Assembly: GCF_011752565.1 (NCBI RefSeq)
Contig: NZ_VWXK01000014.1
Coordinates: forward strand, 99,953 to 163,952
Source of the DNA: Pantoea sp. Ap-967
GTDB lineage: Bacteria > Pseudomonadota > Gammaproteobacteria > Pseudomonadales > Pseudomonadaceae
Length of the DNA stretch: 64,000 nucleotides
Direction: 5' to 3'
Shown piece after piece: positions 25,867 through 33,603 of this stretch; the first letter of the stretch is position 1; every line of letters starts with the position of its first letter. The translations under genes and the position numbers were made by a program. The notes below the pieces were generated by a model that was not told the DNA's origin, did not search any database, and saw nothing but the letters and a program-made list of their open reading frames with translations.

Positions 25867-25914
25867 CGCCTGCATTTCTACAGGCTCAGCACATCGAAAG
25901 GCTCAAATTGCCAA

Positions 25915-26637
25915 TCAATCCACCTTCTCGAACTTCAGATCCCACACCCCATGACCCAGCCGTTCGCCGCGGCGTTCGAACTTGGTGATCGGGCGCTCTT
26001 CCGGGCGCGGTACATAGGTGCCGTCTTCAGCGCGGTTGCGATAGCCCGGGGCGGCGCTCATCACTTCCAGCATGTACTCGGCATAGGGCTCCCAGTCGGT
26101 GGCCATGTGGAACACGCCACCGGGCTTGAGCTTGCGGCGCACCAGCTCGGCGAACTCCAGCTGGACGATGCGGCGCTTGTGGTGGCGCGCCTTGTGCCAT
26201 GGGTCGGGGAAGAACAGCATCAGGCGGTCGAGGCTGTTGTCGGCCACGCAGCGGTTGAGCACTTCAATCGCATCGCAGTCATACACCCGCAGGTTCTTCA
26301 GGCCTTGGGTCAGCACGCCGTTGAGCAGCGCACCAACACCTGGACGGTGCACTTCGACACCGATGAAGTCCTGCTCCGGTGCGGCCGCGGCCATTTCCAG
26401 CAAGGAATGGCCCATGCCGAAGCCGATCTCCAGGGTGCGTGGCGCCGAGCGGCCGAACACCTGGTCGTAGTCCACCGGGCTGTCGGCCAGCGGCAGGATG
26501 AACAGCGGGCCGCCCTGGTCGAGGCCGCGTTGCTGGCCTTCGGTCATGCGCCCGGCGCGCATCACGAAACTCTTGATGCGGCGGTGGGGGCGCTGGTCGC
26601 CGTCGGCGGAGATCGGCGTATCTTGCGAGTCAGTCAT
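25915..26637 (-). CDS. trmB: tRNA (guanine-N7-)-methyltransferase
   Basis: TrmB makes m7G46 in tRNA. The 240-residue protein has the SAM-binding segment LEIGFGMGHSLLEMA, FIGVEVHRPGVGALLN, the catalytic-site LMLFFPDPWHKARHHKRRIVQ and the C-terminal ATDWEPYAEYMLEVM. It lies 9 nt downstream of thiG on the same strand, as in other pseudomonads. Confidence 0.96.
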   Translation of the reverse strand: MTDSQDTPISADGDQRPHRRIKSFVMRAGRMTEGQQRGLDQGGPLFILPLADSPVDYDQVFGRSAPRTLEIGFGMGHSLLEMAAAAPEQDFIGVEVHRPGVGALLNGVLTQGLKNLRVYDCDAIEVLNRCVADNSLDRLMLFFPDPWHKARHHKRRIVQLEFAELVRRKLKPGGVFHMATDWEPYAEYMLEVMSAAPGYRNRAEDGTYVPRPEERPITKFERRGERLGHGVWDLKFEKVD

Positions 26638-26646
26638 CAGGGGCTC

Positions 26647-27459
26647 TTACTTGATCAGACCATCCAGCGGCGAAGAGGCGCTGGCGTAGAGTTTTTTCGG
26701 CATGCGGCCGGCGAGGTAGGCCATGCGACCTGCCAGAATGGCGTGCTTCATGGCCTCGGCCATGACCACCGGCTGCTGGGCGTGGGCAATGGCCGAGTTC
26801 ATCAGCACGGCCTCGCAGCCCATTTCCATGGCAATGGTGGCGTCAGAGGCGGTGCCCACACCGGCATCGACCAGCACCGGCACCTTCGATTCTTCCAGGA
26901 TGATCTGCAGGTTGTACGGGTTGCAGATGCCCAGGCCAGTGCCAATCAGGCCAGCCAGTGGCATCACCGCGATGCAGCCGGCCTCGGCCAGCTGGCGGGC
27001 GATGATCGGGTCGTCGCTGGTGTACACCATCACGTCGAAACCGTCCTTGACCAGCACTTCGGCGGCCTTGAGGGTTTCGATCACGTTGGGGAACAGGGTT
27101 TTCTGGTCGGCCAGCACTTCCAGCTTCACCAGGGTCCGCGACTCGTGGGACTTGTGGCCATCGAGCAGTTCACGGGCCAGGCGGCAGGTGCGCACCGCCT
27201 CGACAGCGTCATAGCAGCCTGCGGTGTTTGGCAGGATGGTGTACTTGTCGGGCGACAGCACATCGAGCAGGTTCGGCTCGCCTGCATTCTGGCCAAGGTT
27301 GGTCCGGCGCACGGCCACGGTGACGATCTCGGCACCCGAGGCTTCGGTCGCCAGGCGGGTTTCTTCCATGTCACGGTATTTGCCGGTGCCAACCAGCAGG
27401 CGCGACTGGAAAGTGCGCCCCGCCAGGATGAAAGGCTTGTCGCTGCGAACGTTGCTCAT
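26647..27459 (-). CDS. thiG: thiazole synthase
   Basis: ThiG forms the thiazole phosphate of thiamine from DXP, dehydroglycine and ThiS-thiocarboxylate. The 270-residue TIM-barrel protein starts MSNVRSDKPFILAGRTFQSR. It has GTGKYRDMEETRLA, the Schiff-base lysine region TLVKLEVLAD, MPLAGLIGTGLGI, PVLVDAGVGTASDA and VLMNSAIAHA. It is paired with thiS directly upstream. No TPP riboswitch was seen in the upstream gap. Confidence 0.96.
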   Translation of the reverse strand: MSNVRSDKPFILAGRTFQSRLLVGTGKYRDMEETRLATEASGAEIVTVAVRRTNLGQNAGEPNLLDVLSPDKYTILPNTAGCYDAVEAVRTCRLARELLDGHKSHESRTLVKLEVLADQKTLFPNVIETLKAAEVLVKDGFDVMVYTSDDPIIARQLAEAGCIAVMPLAGLIGTGLGICNPYNLQIILEESKVPVLVDAGVGTASDATIAMEMGCEAVLMNSAIAHAQQPVVMAEAMKHAILAGRMAYLAGRMPKKLYASASSPLDGLIK

Positions 27460-27527
27460 CGATGTTCCTCTGGAAAGGTTACGGGGCTATCGGGTGAAGC
27501 GCGGGCAGGTGAGGCGCCGAAAAGGGC

Positions 27528-27728
27528 TCAACCACCGCCGATGGCGTGGACCACTTCAACCTGGTCGCCGTCGTTCAGCAGCGTGCTGGCGTGCTGGCTA
27601 CGCGGCACGATATCCAGGTTGAGTTCCACCGCCACCCGGCGCCCGGTCAGTTCCAGGCGGGCCAGTAGCGCCGCGACGCTCTCGCCGGCGGGCAATTCGT
27701 AAGGTTCACCGTTCAGTTGAATGCGCAT
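27528..27728 (-). CDS. thiS: sulfur carrier protein ThiS
   Basis: The 66-residue ubiquitin-like protein starts MRIQLNGEPYELPAGESVAA and ends in the required Gly-Gly (HAIGGG), where the thiocarboxylate is formed. It donates sulfur to ThiG, whose gene follows 68 nt later. The ATG at 27728 was chosen by family length over an upstream in-frame codon. Confidence 0.93.
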   Translation of the reverse strand: MRIQLNGEPYELPAGESVAALLARLELTGRRVAVELNLDIVPRSQHASTLLNDGDQVEVVHAIGGG

Positions 27729-27831
27729 GCGCACGGCCACCGTTGTGCTTTGGGGGCCCGCATTCTAGCGCCGATCAACGGCTTAACCCAAGGGCGGCGC
27801 GCACCATTAGTCGCGATTGTGGACCGCTTGG

Positions 27832-28203
27832 TCAGCCCAGGCGCCAGGCTGCCAGGCCCAGGCACAGCCATCCGGCGAGGAAACACAGGCCGCCAATCGG
27901 GGTGATGATGCCCAATTTCCCCAGGCCGCTGAGGGTCAGCAGGTACAGGCTACCGGAGAACAGCACGATGCCCAGGGCGAACAGACCACCGGCCCAACCG
28001 ACCAGCCGGCCCGGCAGATGCGCCGAAAGCAAGGCCACGCCGAAGATCGCCAGGGTATGCACCAGCTGGTAGGTGACGCCGGTGTGGAAGATGGCCAGGT
28101 AGTCGGCGGTGAGGCGGTTTTTCAGCCCGTGTGCGGCGAAGGCACCCAGGGCGACACCGGTAAAGCCGAAAAAGGCGGCGAGCATCAGGAAGCTGCGAAG
28201 CAT
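27832..28203 (-). CDS. DUF423-family membrane protein
   Basis: The 123-residue protein has four predicted membrane helices and the family start MLRSFLMLAAFFGFTGVALGAFAAHGLK (G-A-F-A-A-H-G-L). The function is unknown; E. coli YgdD is a homologue. It is divergent from mtgA with a 64-nt intergenic region. The ribosome site AGGAG precedes the ATG. Confidence 0.85.
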   Translation of the reverse strand: MLRSFLMLAAFFGFTGVALGAFAAHGLKNRLTADYLAIFHTGVTYQLVHTLAIFGVALLSAHLPGRLVGWAGGLFALGIVLFSGSLYLLTLSGLGKLGIITPIGGLCFLAGWLCLGLAAWRLG

Positions 28204-28228
28204 GGGACGACTCCTCGTATCGGGTCTG

Positions 28229-28234
28229 TATAAT
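28229..28234 (+). promoter_or_regulatory. -10-like element upstream of mtgA
   Basis: TATAAT (in TCTGTATAATGGC) lies 34 nt before the mtgA start, in the short gap to divergent DUF423. No clear -35 is visible. Confidence 0.4.
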
Positions 28235-28267
28235 GGCCCGTTCCAACGGTCCGGCCAAGCCATCGCC

Positions 28268-28978
28268 ATGCTGTCATCCCTTATCCGCCGCCTTGCCCGC
28301 GCCCTGTTCTGGTTCGCTGCCGGCAGCTTCGTGCTGGTGCTGGTGCTGCGCTGGGTGCCGCCGCCCGGCACCGCCCTGATGGCCGAGCGCAAGGTGCAGT
28401 CGTGGCTCAGCGGCGAGCCGATCGACCTGCAGCGCGACTGGGAGCCCTGGGACAACATTTCCGATGAGCTCAAGGTGGCGGTGATCGCCGGCGAGGACCA
28501 GAAGTTCGCCAGCCACTGGGGCTTCGACATCCCCGCGATTCAGGCGGCGCTGGCCTACAACGAGCGTGGCGGCAGCATTCGCGGCGCCAGCACCCTGACC
28601 CAGCAAGTGGCCAAGAACCTGTTCCTGTGGTCGGGCCGCAGTTGGTTGCGCAAGGGGCTGGAGGCCTGGTTCACGGCGCTGATGGAGCTGCTGTGGCCGA
28701 AGGAGCGTATTCTCGAGGTCTACCTGAACAGTGCGGAATGGGGCAAGGGCGTGTTCGGCGCCCAGGCAGCGGCGCGTTATCACTTCGGCATCGACGCCAG
28801 CAAACTGAGCCGCCAGCAGGCTGCGCAACTGGCTGCGGTACTGCCTAGCCCGATCAAGTGGAGCGCGAGCCGGCCAAGTGCCTACGTGGCAAGCCGGGCC
28901 GGGTGGATTCGCCGGCAGATGAGCCAGCTGGGCGGGCCGAGCTACCTGATGCAGCTGGACAGTTCGCGCAGGCTGTGA
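28268..28978 (+). CDS. mtgA: monofunctional biosynthetic peptidoglycan transglycosylase
   Basis: MtgA polymerises lipid II glycan strands without cross-linking. The 236-residue protein has one N-terminal membrane anchor (about residues 10-28) and a GT51 domain with catalytic AGEDQKFASHWGFD, GASTLTQQVAKNLFLW, RKGLEAWFTALME, and KERILEVYLNSAEWGKGVFG. There is no transpeptidase domain. It is the second GT51 enzyme of the window, besides PonA. Confidence 0.95.
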   Translation: MLSSLIRRLARALFWFAAGSFVLVLVLRWVPPPGTALMAERKVQSWLSGEPIDLQRDWEPWDNISDELKVAVIAGEDQKFASHWGFDIPAIQAALAYNERGGSIRGASTLTQQVAKNLFLWSGRSWLRKGLEAWFTALMELLWPKERILEVYLNSAEWGKGVFGAQAAARYHFGIDASKLSRQQAAQLAAVLPSPIKWSASRPSAYVASRAGWIRRQMSQLGGPSYLMQLDSSRRL

Positions 28979-29001
28979 GGTGTTGGGGCTGCTGTGCAGC
29001 C

Positions 29002-29026
29002 CATCGCGAGCGTTGCTCGCTCCTAC
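29002..29026 (-). repeat. REP element
   Basis: A single reverse-oriented REP (CATCGCGAGCGTTGCTCGCT then CCTAC) lies between convergent mtgA and rpoH. Confidence 0.8.
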
Positions 29027-29062
29027 CAGTTCAGCGTACGCCCCCCTCTAATGAAATGGCAT

Positions 29063-29099
29063 AAAAAAGCCGCAGGCCCTCATCGGACCTGCGGCTTTT
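29063..29099. terminator. bidirectional intrinsic terminator
   Basis: A 9-bp stem (AGCCGCAGG / CCTGCGGCT) is flanked by A6 and T4 between convergent mtgA and rpoH. It fits both directions. Confidence 0.88.
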
Positions 29100-29117
29100 C
29101 ATTGCAGCCAGGCTTGA

Positions 29118-29972
29118 TCACACCGTGATCAGCGCCTTGACCTTGTTCATCGCATTTTTCTCCAGCTGGCGAATGCGCTCAGCCGAAACGCTGTACTTGT
29201 CCGCCAACTCATGCAGCGTGGCCTTCTCTTCAGCCAACCAGCGCTGGTAGAGAATGTCACGGCTGCGCTCGTCCAACCCCTGCAAGGCCACGTGCAGGTT
29301 GTTGGTGGAGTTGTCGCTCCAATCGGCATCTTCCAGCTGCACCGCAGGGTCATAGCGGTGGTCTTCCAGGTAATGCGCTGGCGACTGGAAGGCGCTGTCG
29401 TCATCGGCCTCGGCGGCCGGGTCGAAGGCCATGTCCTGGCCGCTGAGGCGGCTTTCCATCTCGCGTACTTCACGCGGCTCCACGCCAAGGCTTTCCGCCA
29501 CGCGGTGCACTTCGTCGTTGTTCAACCAGGCCAGGCGCTTCTTCTGGCTGCGCAGGTTGAAGAACAGCTTGCGCTGGGCCTTGGTGGTCGCGACCTTGAC
29601 GATACGCCAGTTGCGCAGGATGAATTCGTGGATTTCAGCCTTGATCCAGTGCACGGCGAAGGACACCAGGCGCACACCCATTTCCGGGTTGAAGCGCTTC
29701 ACGGCCTTCATCAGGCCGACGTTGCCTTCCTGGATCAGGTCGGCCTGGGCCAACCCATAGCCTGCGTAGCTACGGGCGATGTGTACGACGAAACGCAGGT
29801 GGGCCATCACCATTTGCCGAGCGGCCTCGAGATCCTGCTCGTAGTAGAGACGCTCGGCCAGATCACGCTCCTGCTCGACAGACAACAGCGGGATGCTGTT
29901 GACCGTGTGCACGTAGGCTTCCAGGTTCGCACCGGGTACCAGGGCATAGGCAGGTTGCAACGATGTGGTCAT
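29118..29972 (-). CDS. rpoH: RNA polymerase heat-shock sigma factor RpoH (sigma-32)
   Basis: RpoH directs transcription of chaperone and protease genes. The 284-residue protein has region 1.2 (LEAYVHTVNSIPLLSVEQER), region 2 with DLIQEGNVGLMKAVKRF and the -10-binding RLVSFAVHWIKAEIHEF. It also has the RpoH-specific box QRKLFFNLRSQKKRLAW and a region 4.2 helix-turn-helix (LHELADKYSVSAERIRQLE). It lies downstream of ftsYEX on the same strand but has its own promoters in the 111-nt gap. Confidence 0.97.
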   Translation of the reverse strand: MTTSLQPAYALVPGANLEAYVHTVNSIPLLSVEQERDLAERLYYEQDLEAARQMVMAHLRFVVHIARSYAGYGLAQADLIQEGNVGLMKAVKRFNPEMGVRLVSFAVHWIKAEIHEFILRNWRIVKVATTKAQRKLFFNLRSQKKRLAWLNNDEVHRVAESLGVEPREVREMESRLSGQDMAFDPAAEADDDSAFQSPAHYLEDHRYDPAVQLEDADWSDNSTNNLHVALQGLDERSRDILYQRWLAEEKATLHELADKYSVSAERIRQLEKNAMNKVKALITV

Positions 29973-30020
29973 TCAAGAACCTCCGACTTACTAAACTCGC
30001 GCCTTGTGGGCGCTGCTAAC

Positions 30021-30067
30021 ATTGACCCGGAACGACGGTACAAGTTCCAAAGTGAAGAAAATGTCAA
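30021..30067 (-). promoter_or_regulatory. overlapping sigma-70-like and AlgU/RpoE-like promoters of rpoH
   Basis: On the minus strand GAACTT (30047-30042) and TCAAT (30025-30021) are 16 nt apart, close to the AlgU (sigma-22/RpoE) consensus GAACTT-N16/17-TCtga. TTGACA (30067-30062) with CTTGTA (30044-30039), 17-nt spacer, forms an overlapping sigma-70-like promoter. AlgU control of rpoH is known in P. aeruginosa; here it is inferred from sequence. Confidence 0.6.
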
Positions 30068-30083
30068 TGCTGGCACGAAAAAA

Positions 30084-31112
30084 CTATCGCGGCGCCAGCT
30101 CGTTGAGGTGGCGGGCGACGGCGATCCATGCACCGATATACCCCAACAACACCGCTCCGATCAAGAGCGACAGACCATCGGAGCCCGGCACCCCACCCAA
30201 GGCGAAGTCACTGCCATACAGCCCCGAGAGCCCTACCACGGCCTCGTTCAGCCAACTCAGGCCAAATGCCAGGATGGCCCAGGCCAGCACACCCGCGCCC
30301 AAGCCATACAAGGCCCCCATGTACAGGAAAGGCCGGCGCACGTAGCTGTCGGTACCGCCCACCAGCTTGATCACTTCGATCTCGATGCGGCGGTTCTCGA
30401 TATGTAGACGAATTGTGTTACCAATTACTAACAGCAATGCAGAAATAAGCATCACGGCCAGGCCGAAGACGAATCGGTCACCCAGCTTGAGGATCGCCGC
30501 CAGGCGCTCGACCCACACCAGGTCCAGTTGCGCGTTTTCCACTTGTGGCAGTTCCGCCAGGCGCTGGCGCAAGGCCTCCAGGGCCGGTTTGTCCACTTCG
30601 GTCGGCGTCACCACCACCACACCCGGCAGCGGGTTGTCGGGCAGTTCGCGCAAGGCCTCGCCCAGCCCGGATTGCTGCTGGAACTCTTCCAGGGCCTGTG
30701 CCGAGCTTACGTACTGGGCATCGGCCACACCCGGCATATGCCGGATATCGTCGCGCAGCGCTTCGCCCTGGCGGCTACCGGCATCGAGCTTGAGGTACAG
30801 CGAAATCTGCGCTGCGCGCTGCCACGAACCGCCCAGCTTCTCAACGTTCTTCAGCAGCAGCGACAGGCCCATCGGCATGCTCAGGGCCACCGCCATCACC
30901 AGGCAGGTGAAGAAGCTGCCAATCGGCTGCTTACCCAGGCGCCGCAGGCTGTCGGCCAGGCTTGCGCGGTGGCTTTCCAGCCAGGCATTGAACAGGGTAC
31001 GGAAATCCGGGCCATCATCGTCGTGATCGCCCCGCTTGCGTTTCTCCGGCTTTGGCTCGGCAGCCTTCGGCGCCACGCGCTCGGAAACCTTTGGTGTACG
31101 TGTGGTGCTCAT
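30084..31112 (-). CDS. ftsX: cell division ABC transporter permease-like protein FtsX
   Basis: FtsX with FtsE controls periplasmic amidase activation during division. The 342-residue protein has a charged cytoplasmic N-terminus, a first membrane helix (about residues 75-95), an extracytoplasmic loop (SAQALEEFQQQSGLGEALRELPDNPLP) and three C-terminal membrane helices with IEIEVIKLVGGTDSYVRRPFL. Its start overlaps the ftsE stop (ATGA). Confidence 0.94.
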   Translation of the reverse strand: MSTTRTPKVSERVAPKAAEPKPEKRKRGDHDDDGPDFRTLFNAWLESHRASLADSLRRLGKQPIGSFFTCLVMAVALSMPMGLSLLLKNVEKLGGSWQRAAQISLYLKLDAGSRQGEALRDDIRHMPGVADAQYVSSAQALEEFQQQSGLGEALRELPDNPLPGVVVVTPTEVDKPALEALRQRLAELPQVENAQLDLVWVERLAAILKLGDRFVFGLAVMLISALLLVIGNTIRLHIENRRIEIEVIKLVGGTDSYVRRPFLYMGALYGLGAGVLAWAILAFGLSWLNEAVVGLSGLYGSDFALGGVPGSDGLSLLIGAVLLGYIGAWIAVARHLNELAPR

Positions 31113-31780
31113 TGCCCGGCCTCCCCATCGCCGATCAGACGGCCGCGCTGCAAGGTCAGCATGCGGTGGCGCATGCGCGCAATCAGTGCCAGGTCGTGGC
31201 TGGCGATCAAAACCGTGGTGCCCAGGCGGTTGATGTCCTCGAACACGCCCATGATCTCCGCGGCCAGGCGCGGGTCGAGGTTACCGGTGGGCTCGTCGGC
31301 CAGCAGCAGGGCTGGCTGGTGGACGATGGCGCGGGCAATGCCCACCCGCTGCTGCTGGCCGGTGGACAGGTCGGCGGGGAACAAGTCGCCCTTGTCGACC
31401 AGCGACACCCGTTCCAGCGCCGAATCCACACGCTTGGCGATCTCGGCCTTGGACAACCCGAGAATCTGCAGCGGCAAGGCGATGTTGTTGAACACGGTGC
31501 GGTCGAACAGCAACTGGTGGTTCTGGAACACCACGCCGATCTGCCGGCGCAGGAACGGAATTTGTGCATTGCTGATCTGGCCCAGGTCTTGCCCGGCCAG
31601 CATCAGCTTGCCGCTGGTCGGGCGCTCCATGGCCAGCAGCAGGCGCAGCAAGGTGCTTTTGCCAGCGCCCGAGTGCCCGGTGACGAACAGGAATTCGCCC
31701 CGGCGCGCCCGGAAACTCAGCTCATGCAAGCCGACATGGCCATTGGGGTAGCGCTTGGCAACCTGTTCGAATCGGATCAT
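31109..31780 (-). CDS. ftsE: cell division ATP-binding protein FtsE
   Basis: The 223-residue ABC ATPase has Walker A GHSGAGKSTLLRLL, the signature STGQQQRVGIARA, Walker B ALLLADEPTGNLD and an H-loop (LIASHDL). It pairs with membrane protein FtsX at the divisome. The ftsY-ftsE-ftsX order is canonical; it starts 2 nt after ftsY and overlaps ftsX. Confidence 0.96.
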   Translation of the reverse strand: MIRFEQVAKRYPNGHVGLHELSFRARRGEFLFVTGHSGAGKSTLLRLLLAMERPTSGKLMLAGQDLGQISNAQIPFLRRQIGVVFQNHQLLFDRTVFNNIALPLQILGLSKAEIAKRVDSALERVSLVDKGDLFPADLSTGQQQRVGIARAIVHQPALLLADEPTGNLDPRLAAEIMGVFEDINRLGTTVLIASHDLALIARMRHRMLTLQRGRLIGDGEAGQ

Positions 31781-31782
31781 GG

Positions 31783-33372
31783 TCAGTCTCGCTCGGCGAA
31801 CAGAGCCTTGACGAACGGCTCGGCTTCGAAGGTACGCAGGTCGTCGATGCCCTCACCCACCCCGATGAAGCGGATCGGCAGCTTGAATTGCTTGGCCAGG
31901 GCGAAGATCACCCCGCCCTTGGCAGTGCCGTCGAGCTTGGTCAGGGCCAGGCCAGTCAGTTCGACGCTCTGGTTAAAGTACTTGGCCTGGCTGATGGCGT
32001 TCTGCCCAGTACCGGCGTCGAGCACCAACAGCACCTCATGCGGCGCTTCGGCGTCGAGCTTGCCGATGACCCGGCGAACCTTCTTCAGCTCCTCCATCAG
32101 GTTGTCCTTGGTGTGCAGGCGGCCGGCGGTGTCGGCGATCAGCACATCCACGCCACGGGCCTTGGCGGCCTGCACGGCGTCGAAGATGACCGATGCGGAG
32201 TCGGCGCCGGTGTGCTGGGCGATCACCGGAATCTGGTTACGCTCGCCCCACACCTGCAACTGCTCGACGGCGGCGGCACGGAAGGTGTCGCCGGCAGCCA
32301 GCATGACTTTCTTGCCTTCGAGCTGCAGCTTCTTGGCCAACTTGCCGATGGTGGTGGTCTTGCCTGCGCCGTTAACGCCGACCACGAGAATGACGTAAGG
32401 CTTGTTCTGTGCCTCGACCTTCAGCGGCTGCTCGACCGGGCGCAGCAACGCGGCCAGTTCTTCCTGCAGCGACTTGTAGAGTGCGTCGGCATCGGCCAGT
32501 TGCTTGCGGGCGACCTTCTGGGTGAGGTTCTGAACGATGGCCGAGGTGGCCTCGACGCCGACGTCGGCGGTCAGCAGGCGGGTTTCGATTTCATCGAGCA
32601 GGTCGTCGTCGATGACCTTCTTGCCCAGGAACAGGCTGGCCATGCCTTCGCCGATGCTGGCGCTGGTCTTCGACAAGCCTTGCTTGAGGCGGGCGAAGAA
32701 GCCGGGCTTGGACGGCTCGGCGGCCACGGCGGCAGCTACCACAGGGGCTTGTTCAGGGGCGGCTTCTGGCACTGGCTCGGCAGGTGCTGCAACCACGGCC
32801 GGGGCTACGGCCACAGTCTCGGGGGCCGGGCGTTCAGGGATGGCCGGCGGTGCCTTGGGTTCCAGGTCAGGCACCAGGGCCACGGGCTCTTCGGCTACCG
32901 GCAACACCAGGTTGCTGACCGGCGCTGCGTGCTCGACGACCGGGGCAGCCTGCACAGGCGCGGCCGGCAACGGCGCGGCAACGACAGGCGCCGAAGCCTG
33001 CGAAACCACGGGCTGCGGGGCGACCGGCTGCGGCGCTACCGGTTCAGGCGCAGGGGCCTGCGGCGGTTGCGGCGCGACCGGTACGGGGGTAGGCGCCTCG
33101 GCGACCGGAGCCTGGGTGGGTTCGGCGGCCTGCGGCGGCTCAACCTGCGCGGGGGCCACGGGCGCCTGTACCGGTACAGGTTCGCCAGCCGAGGTCACCT
33201 GGGCGGGAGATTCCTCGACCGCAGCGGCTGCAGGTTGCTCGACGGCGTGGGTTTCCGGCGCGGGCGAGTCCGCTCCCACAGGTTGCTGCGGCTTCTTGCG
33301 AAACCAGCTGAACAGGCCTTTTTTCTCACCAGCCTCGGCCGGCGCTTTCTTGTCGTCGTTGGAACCAAACAT
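31783..33372 (-). CDS. ftsY: signal recognition particle receptor FtsY
   Basis: FtsY docks ribosome-SRP complexes to the membrane. The C-terminal NG domain (about residues 215-529) has GVNGAGKTTTIGKLAKKL, ADTAGRLHTKDNLM, TKLDGTAKGGVIFAL and IRFIGVGEGIDDLRTF. The first 210 residues or so form an acidic Pro/Ala/Val-rich A domain with PxP and VAPQP repeats, longer than in E. coli in repeat content though total length is similar. An N-terminal lysine-rich KKGLFSWFRKKPQQP is the likely membrane-targeting helix. Confidence 0.95.
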   Translation of the reverse strand: MFGSNDDKKAPAEAGEKKGLFSWFRKKPQQPVGADSPAPETHAVEQPAAAAVEESPAQVTSAGEPVPVQAPVAPAQVEPPQAAEPTQAPVAEAPTPVPVAPQPPQAPAPEPVAPQPVAPQPVVSQASAPVVAAPLPAAPVQAAPVVEHAAPVSNLVLPVAEEPVALVPDLEPKAPPAIPERPAPETVAVAPAVVAAPAEPVPEAAPEQAPVVAAAVAAEPSKPGFFARLKQGLSKTSASIGEGMASLFLGKKVIDDDLLDEIETRLLTADVGVEATSAIVQNLTQKVARKQLADADALYKSLQEELAALLRPVEQPLKVEAQNKPYVILVVGVNGAGKTTTIGKLAKKLQLEGKKVMLAAGDTFRAAAVEQLQVWGERNQIPVIAQHTGADSASVIFDAVQAAKARGVDVLIADTAGRLHTKDNLMEELKKVRRVIGKLDAEAPHEVLLVLDAGTGQNAISQAKYFNQSVELTGLALTKLDGTAKGGVIFALAKQFKLPIRFIGVGEGIDDLRTFEAEPFVKALFAERD

Positions 33373-33603
33373 GGAAGACGGCTATCTCAGGGTAGCGACG
33401 GGCCAGCACTGGCCCATCGGAAATTCTCTAAACGCAGAACAGACTATTTTGAATCCGGCTGGTTCATGCGCAATGTTTTGACTTATTGGCCTGCAGGCCA
33501 GAACGGCGACAGGCATGGTCGCCAGGCAACCGGATCAGTATCCTAGCACCTCCTGGCCCGCCGACGCTAAACCGAGCAGGCCGCCAAACAGGTTAACCAC
33601 TGT

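Larger units (their letters stand above)
25288..25914. other. 627-bp island between DUF3392 and trmB with no recognised family gene
   Basis: The stretch holds two intrinsic terminators (25295-25322 and 25833-25866), a candidate 36-codon minus-strand gene (25342-25452) and a 23/24-bp near-identical direct repeat (25520-25542 and 25774-25797). There is also a ten-codon plus-strand frame (25670-25702) preceded by AGGAG. G+C is visibly lower than in the flanking genes. No tRNA fold or known RNA was recognised. Longer open frames crossing it look non-coding. Confidence 0.6.

Noticed and set aside
27729..27831. Thiamine riboswitch before thiS
   Set aside because: The 100-bp region shows no TPP-riboswitch core motifs such as CUGAGA.
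31888..33546. 552-codon plus-strand frame opposite ftsY
   Set aside because: Arg/Gly-rich low-complexity translation mirrors the Pro/Ala-rich ftsY A domain; no own ribosome site.
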